DNA of 19,457 nucleotides from positions 1-19,457 of the forward strand of contig DATJJY010000052.1 of the NCBI GenBank assembly GCA_035491895.1, written 5' to 3'. The first letter of the stretch is position 1. Each line of letters begins with the position of its first letter. Source of the stretch: DASTHG01 sp035491895 (GTDB lineage: Bacteria > Gemmatimonadota > Gemmatimonadetes > Gemmatimonadales > GWC2-71-9). Shown piece after piece: positions 7,901 to 13,695 of the stretch. The position numbers and the translations under genes are program-made. The notes below the pieces were generated by a model that was not told the origin of the DNA, did no database searches, and was given only the letters and a program-made list of their open reading frames with translations.

Positions 7901-8351
7901 GCTCCGCGGGCACGAGCTGTTCGCGGCGGTCGAAGGCTGGGCACCGAGCGGGGCGGCGGACCCGGCCGAACCAGCGCCGGCAGCCGAGGGCGCCACGCCC
8001 CCGGTGGATGTCGACGCGTTCCGCGAGCAGATGCGGCTCGCCGGCGCCGAATCGGCGGTGGACCAGATCCTCGACACCTTCCTCGAAAGCACGCCGCAAC
8101 GCATCACGGCGATCGCCGAGGCGTTATCCGCCGGAGATGCGACCCGCATCGAGCGCGCGGCCCACGCGTTGAAATCGGCGGCCGCGACGATCGGCGCGAA
8201 ATCGCTGGCGGCGTTGTTGCAGCAGCTCGAGATGGCGGGGAAGGAAGCGAACGTGTCGCGCGCCCGTTCGTTGGGCAACGACATCGAGGGCGTCAGCAAC
8301 CAGGTAGTCGATTATCTGACCGGGCTGCGGGCGCGCCGCCCGGCCACCTAG
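4947..8351 (+). CDS. Hybrid sensor histidine kinase (TM-PAS-PAS-HisKA-HATPase-REC-REC-Hpt)
   Basis: 1134 residues from the ATG at 4947; the frame is open further upstream to 4857, but that would run over the ccmE start. About six membrane helices lie at residues 55-204 with hardly any external loop, so the stimulus is probably membrane-borne or intracellular. Two PAS domains follow (about 236-345 and 352-465), then HisKA with phospho-acceptor His498 (MSHEIRTPMN). The HATPase has its N box near 610, DTGIGI near 647 and GGTGLGL. Receiver 1 carries Asp789, receiver 2 carries Asp932 (LMDIQMPEMDGF), and a C-terminal Hpt domain carries His1073 (HALKSAAATIGA). All phosphorelay residues are present. 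There is no DNA-binding output, and no response regulator gene lies nearby, so the final target is elsewhere. It is divergent from the ccm operon across 67 bp. Confidence 0.95.
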   Translation: MTASSEIPATASPLPRTSLIAAPGSAAIDSTVVEDQVARELLRRLVGESPRAEIAHFVLIGLVAVLLWPWVAHVTLAAWAAVVVACTVIRGALRARVRHGDYTPGRALGRIRLALAATGLAWGIGAAVVMADTPVAPAALLLVVLCGLAAGGVASLSGDLWAFRNFIAGLLVPVPVGIVQGAFGRDTAIAVFMVVFYSAAMLIFHRASYQLLYDHLQQSFDLARREQTAVRDRAYLDAVFASAPVAIAVLGGDGRVRGINPQFETLFGFPAAEAMGQDLNELIVPRSEQPKASRLDTLARRGERVAVEVERRRKDGSLVPVLATASHLAGTTGGDVFVMYQDISDRRKAQDALSQLANIVQSSEDAIVGQTLDGVVVSWNAAAERMFGFALGEIKGRRITLLRPPELSGEADDILERIKRGEHVDHFETVRLRKDGTRIPVSLSISLTRDTAGRISGFSTIARDVSSEVASRAALRDARDAAQRLAQTRSSFLANMSHEIRTPMNAILGLTELLLDTEMAPEQRHSLSLVQTSAETLLTLLNDILDLSKIEAEHLQLESIAFDLEHLVESTVELLAVRARERRLNLLADVASDLPASVRGDPTRLRQVLTNLISNSIKFTHEGEVVVAASRSSAPDGRSLVRFAVRDTGIGIAADKLDAIFEEFSQADTSTTRKYGGTGLGLAICRRLVRLMGGELAVSSHVGQGTEFSFAVPLEEGTAAAAAVPASLAPLAGRRVLVVDDNPTNRRIVLNMLAAVDMDVTEANSGATGLAVLRRAQRDETPFDLAIIDSEMPEMSGFELAGALRADAAIGETPLVMLTSSGQRGDGQRCRDLGIDGYLPKPTSRSDLLEAIKTVLTGPAAGGADEGGVVTRHTIAESRRHLHILVAEDNPVNQEVVAAMLRKRGHRIDVVANGRAAVEAAARTRYDVVLMDIQMPEMDGFEATHAIRATPSGQDLPIIALTAHALSGERERCLSHGMTDYLTKPLRGHELFAAVEGWAPSGAADPAEPAPAAEGATPPVDVDAFREQMRLAGAESAVDQILDTFLESTPQRITAIAEALSAGDATRIERAAHALKSAAATIGAKSLAALLQQLEMAGKEANVSRARSLGNDIEGVSNQVVDYLTGLRARRPAT

Positions 8352-8848
8352 GCGGACCCAGCCCGCGCGAGCGCCCACGCCGCCGCCGCCCGAGCGTCCG
8401 CGACTCGCGGCAGCTCCGTCACACCGGCGAAATTGTCCCGCAGCCCCACGACGGGCGTCCCGATCCGGAGCGCCAAGGCGATCTCCGACAAGGTGCCTGT
8501 GCCGCCGCCGATCGCCACGATCGCGCCGGCGACGCGCACGATGAGCGCGTTGCGCATCTCGCCCATCCCGGTCGCCAGCGGAACGTCGATGTAGCGGTTG
8601 GCGTCCCGCGCATCGTTGCCGGGGAGAATCCCGATCGTCAACCCACCGGCCGCCTGGACACCGCGCGCGACGGCTTCCATCACCCCCGTCAACCCGCCAC
8701 AGACGACGACCGCACCGCCCTGCGCGAGCCGCCGCCCCAGCTCTTCCGCCAGCGACGCCTCCGCGGCAGTGCACTCCGATCCGCCCACCACGGCAACGAT
8801 CCCCCGGCGGCGCTCGCTCACGCTGCCGCGGCGGTCACGGCCCGCCAC
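8348..8848 (-). CDS. TIGR00725 / LOG-like Rossmann (SLOG) protein
   Basis: 166 residues from a GTG at 8848; a second in-frame GTG at 8821 is possible, and neither has a clear ribosome binding site. The protein shows the nucleotide-binding features of the LOG/lysine-decarboxylase-like superfamily: VVGGSEC near the N-terminus, CGGLTGVMEAVARG (50-63), GEMRN (96-100) and IGGGTGTLSEIALAL (113-127). Relatives with a full PGGxGTxxE motif are cytokinin-type phosphoribohydrolases. The TIGR00725 branch is uncharacterised, so the substrate is unknown. Its start lies inside the last codons of mtnA (14-bp overlap), implying co-translation. Its TAG stop shares CTAG with the stop of the convergent kinase gene. 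Confidence 0.8.
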   Translation of the reverse strand: MAGRDRRGSVSERRRGIVAVVGGSECTAAEASLAEELGRRLAQGGAVVVCGGLTGVMEAVARGVQAAGGLTIGILPGNDARDANRYIDVPLATGMGEMRNALIVRVAGAIVAIGGGTGTLSEIALALRIGTPVVGLRDNFAGVTELPRVADARAAAAWALARAGSA

Positions 8849-9857
8849 CGAAGGGCGGGTGGACGAGGCCGCGCTCGGTGATGAACGCCGTGACGTAGCG
8901 TGCGGGGGTGACGTCGAAAGCCGGGTTGAACGCCGCCACCGCGCTCGGTGCGATCGCCCGCCCCGCGATCGACTTCACTTCATCGGCGGGACGCGCTTCG
9001 ATCGGAATCGCCTCGCCGTCGGCGGTCGCCGGGTCGACCGTGGAGGACGGCGCGCAGCAGTAGAACGGCACCCCGTGATGGCGCGCCAGCACCGCGAGCG
9101 GGTAGGTCCCCACCTTGTTGGCGAAATCCCCGTTGGCGGCGATGCGGTCCGCTCCGACGAAGACCAGATCCACCCGCGCGTCGCGCAGCAAGGTTCCCGC
9201 AGCACCGTCGGCGAGAAGCGTGCAGGGAACGCCCGCTTCGGTCAGCTCCCAGGCCGTGAGCCGCGCGCCCTGCAGGACGGGGCGCGTCTCGTCGACGAAG
9301 ACGTGGACGCGGCGGCCCGCCTCGTGTGCGAGGTAGATCGGCGCGAGCGCGGTGCCGATCCCGCCGGTGGCGAGCGCGCCGGCGTTGCAGTGCGTCAACA
9401 CGTTCGCCCCGTCCGGGACGAGCGGCAGTCCCGCCTCGCCGATGCGGCGGCACATCGCGCGGTCTTCCTCCCAGATGGCCGTCGCCTCGACGCGCAGGCG
9501 CTCCCACACCACCGCCGCCTCGCCCGGCGTCCGTTCGGCGACGTCCAGCATCCGCGCCAGCGCCCACCGCAGGTTGACGGCGGTGGGCCGGGTGTCGGCG
9601 AGACACGCCGCCGCCTGGCGCAGCCGGCCCAGGAACGGGTCGCGCCCGCTCCGGCGCGCGTCTCGCAGCCCGGCCACGAGCCCCATCGCGGCGGCGATCC
9701 CGATGAGCGGCGCCCCGCGCACTTGCAGCGTGCGGATCGCAGTGGCTGCGTCGTCGATCGTTTCCAGATCGCGGTGCACGAGCGCCTCCGGCAACACGCG
9801 CTGATCCACGATCCGCACGGCACCGCCGGGCGACCAGGAGATGGCCTGGACGGACAT
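8835..9857 (-). CDS. mtnA: S-methyl-5-thioribose-1-phosphate isomerase
   Basis: 340 residues, the usual length. MtnA converts 5-methylthioribose-1-phosphate to methylthioribulose-1-phosphate in the methionine salvage pathway. Family motifs are complete: VRGAPLIG (46-53), the catalytic Cys157 in THCNAGALATGGIGTA, VDETRPVLQGARLTAWEL, and catalytic Asp237 in GADRIAANGDFANKVGTY. It is related to eIF2B-alpha-type proteins, but the Cys and Asp plus RGAP mark it as the isomerase. The ATG at 9857 lacks a Shine-Dalgarno sequence and is preceded by TAGTTT and six bases, a leaderless pattern. No mtnP or mtnK gene is adjacent. The 3' end overlaps the TIGR00725 gene. Confidence 0.95.
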   Translation of the reverse strand: MSVQAISWSPGGAVRIVDQRVLPEALVHRDLETIDDAATAIRTLQVRGAPLIGIAAAMGLVAGLRDARRSGRDPFLGRLRQAAACLADTRPTAVNLRWALARMLDVAERTPGEAAVVWERLRVEATAIWEEDRAMCRRIGEAGLPLVPDGANVLTHCNAGALATGGIGTALAPIYLAHEAGRRVHVFVDETRPVLQGARLTAWELTEAGVPCTLLADGAAGTLLRDARVDLVFVGADRIAANGDFANKVGTYPLAVLARHHGVPFYCCAPSSTVDPATADGEAIPIEARPADEVKSIAGRAIAPSAVAAFNPAFDVTPARYVTAFITERGLVHPPFGGGP

Positions 9858-9863
9858 GGCGTG

Positions 9864-9869
9864 AAACTA
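9864..9869 (-). promoter_or_regulatory. -10-like TAGTTT of mtnA (leaderless arrangement)
   Basis: TAGTTT fits TANNNT and lies exactly six bases (CACGCC) before the mtnA ATG, which has no ribosome binding site. No clear -35 is visible. Confidence 0.4.
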
Positions 9870-9893
9870 ATGCAGAATGATGAATGCAGAATG
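9869..9893. repeat. Direct repeat AATGCAGAATG, period 14
   Basis: AATGCAGAATG occurs at 9869-9879 and 9883-9893, separated by ATG and CTC-type spacers and followed by AATGATGATG. The patch is strongly AT-rich against the GC-rich background and fills most of the 61-bp gap between the divergent mtnA and enoyl-CoA hydratase genes. Confidence 0.6.
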
Positions 9894-9906
9894 CTCAATG
9901 ATGATG

Positions 9907-9912
9907 TAGCAT
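9907..9912 (+). promoter_or_regulatory. -10-like TAGCAT of the enoyl-CoA hydratase gene (leaderless arrangement)
   Basis: TAGCAT fits TANNNT and is followed by six bases (TTTCTC) and the ATG at 9919. No Shine-Dalgarno sequence is present. Confidence 0.4.
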
Positions 9913-9918
9913 TTTCTC

Positions 9919-10701
9919 ATGACCTACCAAACCCTGCTGTTCGACGTCCGCGACGGCATCGCCGTCGTCACCGTCAACCGCCCCGACAAGCTCAATGCGC
10001 TGAACGACCAAGTGATGGCGGAGCTCGCCCTGGCCGTGGAGCGCATCGCCACGGAACCCGGGATCGGCGGGGCGATCGTCACCGGGGCGGGACCGAAGGC
10101 GTTCATCGCCGGCGCGGACATCGGCGACCTGTCGCGCCAGGGGCCGTTCGACGGGAAAGCCCGCGCCATGCGCGGCCAGGGAGTGCTGCGGCGGCTCGAG
10201 ACGTGCGGTAAGCCCGTCATCGCGGCAGTGAACGGCTACGCACTGGGTGGCGGGTGCGAGCTCGCGATGGCCTGCCACCTGCGGCTCGCCAGCGAGGCGG
10301 CGAAATTCGGCCAGCCCGAAGTGAAGCTCGGCATCGCGCCGGGCTACGGCGGCACGCAGCGGTTGCCGCGCCTCGTGGGCAAAGGCGTCGCGCTCCAGCT
10401 GATCCTCTCCGGCGAGATGATCGACGCCCAGGAAGCGTATCGCATCGGCCTCGTCAACAAGGTCGTCCCCGCGGCGGACTTGCTCGCGGAATCGGAAAAG
10501 ATGCTCCGGGGTATCCTCGCCATGGCGCCGCTCGCCATCCGGCTGTGCATCGAAGCGATCGATCAGGGTCTCGAGATGACGCTCGACGAAGGGCTGCTGC
10601 TCGAAGCGAACCACTTCGGCCTGCTCGCCGCCACGCACGACATGAAAGAGGGGACCACCGCATTCCTCGAAAAACGCCCGCCGCGCTTCGCAGGACGCTG
10701 A
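9919..10701 (+). CDS. Enoyl-CoA hydratase (crotonase family)
   Basis: 260 residues, typical for a stand-alone crotonase. It hydrates trans-2-enoyl-CoA to 3-hydroxyacyl-CoA in fatty-acid or related acyl-CoA breakdown. The oxyanion-hole region KAFIAGADIGDL (60-71) and GYALGGGCELA (107-117) are intact. Both catalytic glutamates of the hydratase type are present: Glu114, and Glu134 in FGQPEVKLGIAPGYGGTQRLPRLVG. Having both argues for a true hydratase rather than an isomerase or a crotonase-fold relative. The ATG at 9919 has no ribosome binding site but a -10-like box six bases upstream. No other beta-oxidation gene is adjacent, so the exact acyl substrate is open. A lipoprotein gene overlaps its 3' end. 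Confidence 0.95.
   Translation: MTYQTLLFDVRDGIAVVTVNRPDKLNALNDQVMAELALAVERIATEPGIGGAIVTGAGPKAFIAGADIGDLSRQGPFDGKARAMRGQGVLRRLETCGKPVIAAVNGYALGGGCELAMACHLRLASEAAKFGQPEVKLGIAPGYGGTQRLPRLVGKGVALQLILSGEMIDAQEAYRIGLVNKVVPAADLLAESEKMLRGILAMAPLAIRLCIEAIDQGLEMTLDEGLLLEANHFGLLAATHDMKEGTTAFLEKRPPRFAGR
10648..10653 (+). promoter_or_regulatory. Shine-Dalgarno-like GAGGGG before the ATT start at 10662
   Basis: GAGGGG lies eight bases upstream of ATT 10662, inside the end of the enoyl-CoA hydratase gene. It supports initiation there, though it also encodes hydratase residues. Confidence 0.35.
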
Positions 10702-11057
10702 CGCTGGTGCTGGCAGCCGGCGCCGCGACATTCGCCTGCCAGGCGGACCGCGAGCGGCCCGGCCCACCCCACCTCGCCATCACCCTCAACCAGGACTCGG
10801 TGCGCTCACCCGACACGCTCACCGGCTCCCTGCGCGCCGATGATCCCGACGGGATCGACTCCGTCTGGTTGTCGGTCGACTCGGCCCCGCCGCTCGGCGC
10901 TGACGGGTTGCTCGAGTCGACGTTCCTGGCGTCGTTCCGCGCCGCCGTCCAGGGCGGGCACGTGTTGGGCGACCATGTATCGGTCCGGCTCACCGCCCGC
11001 GACCTCTCCGGATACATCGGGGGCCTCGACACCTTCGTCGTGGTGAAGGGTCCCTGA
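10662..11057 (+). CDS. Small lipoprotein of unknown function, probable ATT start
   Basis: 131 residues if started at ATT 10662. The N-terminus then reads (M)PRKTPAALRRTLTLVLAAG followed by AATFAC, an almost ideal lipoprotein signal: four basic residues, a hydrophobic core and a Cys. No ATG, GTG or TTG occurs in frame at a suitable place. The GTG at 10707 would remove the basic n-region and most of the hydrophobic core. GAGGGG eight bases upstream supports ATT, and CTG 10698 is another option. The mature domain (about 105 residues) is acidic and beta-rich, with RADDPDGIDSVWLSVD resembling extracellular Ig-like domains. It overlaps the hydratase gene by 40 bases, so it is likely cotranscribed. 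Function is unknown. Confidence 0.6.
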   Translation: MPRKTPAALRRTLTLVLAAGAATFACQADRERPGPPHLAITLNQDSVRSPDTLTGSLRADDPDGIDSVWLSVDSAPPLGADGLLESTFLASFRAAVQGGHVLGDHVSVRLTARDLSGYIGGLDTFVVVKGP

Positions 11058-11118
11058 CCCCCCTTTCCAAGCCCTTGTCAGTACGTCAAATCGGGGCTCG
11101 CCGCAGCGCAACTAAGTA

Positions 11119-11147
11119 TTGACGGCACAACAATTTCCGGGTATTTT
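11119..11147 (+). promoter_or_regulatory. Sigma-70-type promoter for the DUF721-gyrB operon
   Basis: TTGACG (11119-11124), a 17-bp spacer and TATTTT (11142-11147) sit in an AT-rich patch 39 bases before the DUF721 start. This is the best standard promoter in the window. Confidence 0.55.
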
Positions 11148-11186
11148 TGTAGGGCTTTCCGAGGCACTCCTTTTGACCCTTCCAAG

Positions 11187-11495
11187 ATGACCGACCACGA
11201 GCGGAAACGGCGCGCGCCGATGGCCGTGGGAGAGGCCCTGCAGCGCTACCTCACCCGGTCCGGGATCGCGCCCCGTGTGGCGCAGGCGCAGGTGGTGACG
11301 CAGTGGGCGGGCCTCGTGGGGCCGCAGGTCGCGGCGGTCACCACCGCGGAATCGGTCTCCCCCGACGGCACGCTGTTCGTGCGGGTCGCGACGAGTGCGT
11401 GGAGAAACGAATTGCAGCTCATGATGCCCGACCTGATGGCGCGCGTGAACGCGGGCCGCGGCGCGGGCCGGATCAGGACCATCCGCTGGCTCTAA
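11187..11495 (+). CDS. DUF721 / DciA-like protein
   Basis: 102 residues. The pattern QWAGLVGPQVAAVTTAE (39-55), then LFVRVATSAWRNELQLM (63-79) and the C-terminal RIRTIRWL is that of the DUF721 family. This family includes DciA, the ancestral loader or activator of the replicative helicase DnaB. It is a short KH-like domain protein without the long extension of some DciA proteins. The gene sits 11 bp upstream of gyrB, a neighbourhood known for this family in many bacteria, which strengthens a replication role. Here the usual dnaA-dnaN-recF partners are missing. The ATG at 11187 has no strong ribosome binding site. Assignment to the family is firm; DciA function is inferred. Confidence 0.85.
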   Translation: MTDHERKRRAPMAVGEALQRYLTRSGIAPRVAQAQVVTQWAGLVGPQVAAVTTAESVSPDGTLFVRVATSAWRNELQLMMPDLMARVNAGRGAGRIRTIRWL

Positions 11496-11506
11496 CCCGG
11501 TACCCC

Positions 11507-13468
11507 ATGGCCAAACCGAAGAAGCCGACGGCAAAAGAAACGAAACACAACGGCAACGGCGACTACCAGGCCGACGCGATCCAGGTCCTCAAGGGTCTCG
11601 AGGCGGTGCGGCGCCGTCCGGCGATGTACATCGGCTCGGTCTCCGGCCGCGGCCTGCACCACCTCGTCTACGAGGTGGTGGACAATTCGGTGGACGAGGC
11701 GCTGGCCGGCTTCTGCACCAAGATCGACGTCACGATCCACGAGAACAACGCCATCACCGTGGTGGACAACGGCCGCGGCATCCCCGTCGACATTCACAAG
11801 ACGGAGAAGAAGCCGGGTGTCGAAGTGGCGCTGACGGTGCTGCACGCCGGCGGCAAGTTCGACAAGAGCACCTACAAAGTGTCGGGCGGATTGCACGGCG
11901 TCGGCGTGTCGGTGGTCAACGCGCTGTCGAAGAAGCTCGAGGTCTGGGTCGACCGCGACGGCAAGCGCTACCACATGTCCTTCGAAAAAGGGGACACGAA
12001 GAAGAAGCTGGAGGTGATCGGGAAAGCGAAGGGCACCGGCACGACGGTGTGGTTCCTTCCCGACGACGGGATCTTCACCGAGACCCGTTTCGACTTCGCC
12101 ACGATCGCTACGCGGCTGCGCGAGCTCGCCTTCCTCAACAAGGGCCTCGAGATCACGCTCGACGACGAGCGCAAGGGCTCCAAGAAGACGGAGACCTATC
12201 TCTACAAGGGTGGCCTCGTCGAGTTCGTGAAGTGGCTGTTGGGCAGCCGCAAACCGCTGCACCAGAAGGTCATCTCGTTCGAAGCGCGGCGCGAAGGTGT
12301 CGAGGTCGAGGGCGCGATCCAGTATGACGACGGCTACAACGAGAACACCTTCTCGTTCGTCAACAACATCAATACGCACGAAGGCGGCACACACCTCACC
12401 GGCTTCAAGGCCGCCCTGACGCGTACGATCAACGAATGGGCCAAGAAGGACGGCCTCATGAAGAAGGAGGACTTCACCCTTACCGGCGACGATGTCCGCG
12501 AGGGGCTGACCGCCGTGCTGCATGTGAAGGTGAAGGATCCGCAGTTCGAGGGACAGACCAAGACGAAGCTCGGCAACTCGGAAGTCGAGGGCATCGTCAA
12601 GAGCGTGGTGAATGAGGCCCTGGGGGAGTTTCTCGACAAGAACCCGAGCGTGGCCCGCGCCATCATCGCCAAGGCCGTCAGCGCGGCACGGGCGCGCGAG
12701 GCGGCCCGCAAGGCGCGCGAGCTGGTGCGGCGCAAGAATGCGCTGGACAGCGGGATGCTCCCCGGCAAGCTGGCCGACTGCTCGCTGACCGATCCCAGCC
12801 TGTGCGAGATGTACCTGGTGGAAGGTGACTCCGCCGGCGGCTCCGCCAAGCAGGGGCGCGACCGCAGCTTCCAGGCGATCTTGCCGCTGCGCGGCAAGAT
12901 CCTGAACGTGCAGAAGGCGCGGATCGACAAGATCCTCTCCAACGAGGAAATCCGCACCATCATTACCGCTATCGGCACGAGCGTCGGAGAAGATTTCAAG
13001 ATCGCGGACGCGCGCTATCACAAGATCATCATCATGACCGACGCCGACGTCGACGGCGCCCACATCCGCACGCTGCTGCTCACCTTCTTCTACAAGGAGA
13101 TGAAGCAGCTGATCGATGCCGGTTACATCTACATCGCGCAACCGCCGCTGTATCGTGTCGCCAAGGGGAAGGAGGAGTTCTACGCCTACGACGAGAAGCA
13201 GCGCGACGACTACGTCAAACGCCTGAGCAACGGCGCCGAAACCCGGGGCAGCGTCGTGGTGCAGCGCTACAAGGGGTTGGGAGAGATGAACCCAGATCAG
13301 CTGCGCGATACGACGATGGACCCGCCCAAGCGCACCCTGCTGAAGGTCACCATGGAGGACGCGCTCGAGGCGTCGCAGCTCTTCGAAACCCTGATGGGCG
13401 ACGAAGTCGAGCCGCGCCGCCGCTTCATCGAAGAGAACGCCAAATTCGTGAAGAATCTCGACGTCTGA
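11507..13468 (+). CDS. gyrB: DNA gyrase subunit B
   Basis: 653 residues from ATG 11507; the frame is open further upstream, but the conserved protein begins here after a Lys-rich leader. GyrB supplies the ATPase of the GyrA2B2 enzyme that introduces negative supercoils. The GHKL ATPase shows Glu56 and Asn60 (EVVDNSVDEALAG), Asp87 (VDNGRGIP) and GGLHGVG (127-133). The TOPRIM domain carries Glu439 (EGDSAGGSAKQGRDR) and Asp512/Asp514 (TDADVDGAHI). The tail has RYKGLGEMNPDQL. It lacks the roughly 165-residue insertion of E. coli GyrB, as is usual outside Proteobacteria. ParE is an alternative, but the QGRDR and ILPLRGKILNVQKA sequences and the DUF721 neighbour favour GyrB. Confidence 0.97.
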   Translation: MAKPKKPTAKETKHNGNGDYQADAIQVLKGLEAVRRRPAMYIGSVSGRGLHHLVYEVVDNSVDEALAGFCTKIDVTIHENNAITVVDNGRGIPVDIHKTEKKPGVEVALTVLHAGGKFDKSTYKVSGGLHGVGVSVVNALSKKLEVWVDRDGKRYHMSFEKGDTKKKLEVIGKAKGTGTTVWFLPDDGIFTETRFDFATIATRLRELAFLNKGLEITLDDERKGSKKTETYLYKGGLVEFVKWLLGSRKPLHQKVISFEARREGVEVEGAIQYDDGYNENTFSFVNNINTHEGGTHLTGFKAALTRTINEWAKKDGLMKKEDFTLTGDDVREGLTAVLHVKVKDPQFEGQTKTKLGNSEVEGIVKSVVNEALGEFLDKNPSVARAIIAKAVSAARAREAARKARELVRRKNALDSGMLPGKLADCSLTDPSLCEMYLVEGDSAGGSAKQGRDRSFQAILPLRGKILNVQKARIDKILSNEEIRTIITAIGTSVGEDFKIADARYHKIIIMTDADVDGAHIRTLLLTFFYKEMKQLIDAGYIYIAQPPLYRVAKGKEEFYAYDEKQRDDYVKRLSNGAETRGSVVVQRYKGLGEMNPDQLRDTTMDPPKRTLLKVTMEDALEASQLFETLMGDEVEPRRRFIEENAKFVKNLDV

Positions 13469-13695
13469 TTCCTCTCGTCATCGGCGTCGCCGCTCTCCTG
13501 ATCCTGCTGGGTTGGTTTCTGTTCAGCGGCAAGGGCGCCGCCCCTGAGCCGACGGCCCACCGCCGCGTCGACGAATCGATCGATTACACCGAGCTGGAGC
13601 AGGCGGAGCGGGATGTGCGCGACGCCGACGACGAGGACAGCGTGCGCGACTGGGGGCCGGGCTCGGGAAAGCCACGGCCCCCGCACTTGCTCTAG
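13468..13695 (+). CDS. Small membrane protein with acidic tail, non-canonical start
   Basis: 75 residues. The frame has no ATG, GTG or TTG in the right place; the best start is ATT 13468, sharing the A of the gyrB stop (TGATT), with CTG 13465 as the alternative. Residues 2-20 (PLVIGVAALLILLGWFLFS) form a clean membrane helix. Basic residues follow (K22, R32, R33), then a strongly acidic stretch, ERDVRDADDEDSVRDW (47-62), and a Pro-rich end. The charge pattern predicts a cytoplasmic tail. Coupling to gyrB translation and the clean protein-like composition argue that it is real, and its TAG stop shares CTAG with msrB. No family is recognised. Confidence 0.55.
   Translation: MPLVIGVAALLILLGWFLFSGKGAAPEPTAHRRVDESIDYTELEQAERDVRDADDEDSVRDWGPGSGKPRPPHLL

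Noticed and set aside
6369..8099. 576-codon leftward open frame opposite the histidine kinase
   Set aside because: Antisense to HisKA, HATPase and receiver domains; no recognisable motif, so it is a GC artefact.
11048..11060. GGGTC-CCT-GACCC hairpin at the lipoprotein stop as terminator
   Set aside because: Only 5-bp arms and no T-run follow (CCCCTTTCC); not enough to call a terminator.
11058..11186. Replication origin near gyrB
   Set aside because: The gap is 129 bp, holds a sigma-70-like promoter, and shows no DnaA-box cluster; dnaA is not present.
11492..13141. 549-codon leftward open frame opposite gyrB
   Set aside because: It lies wholly antisense to a gene with every GyrB motif; high GC keeps the opposite frame free of stops. 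Its composition is Arg/Ala/Asp-rich without any domain.
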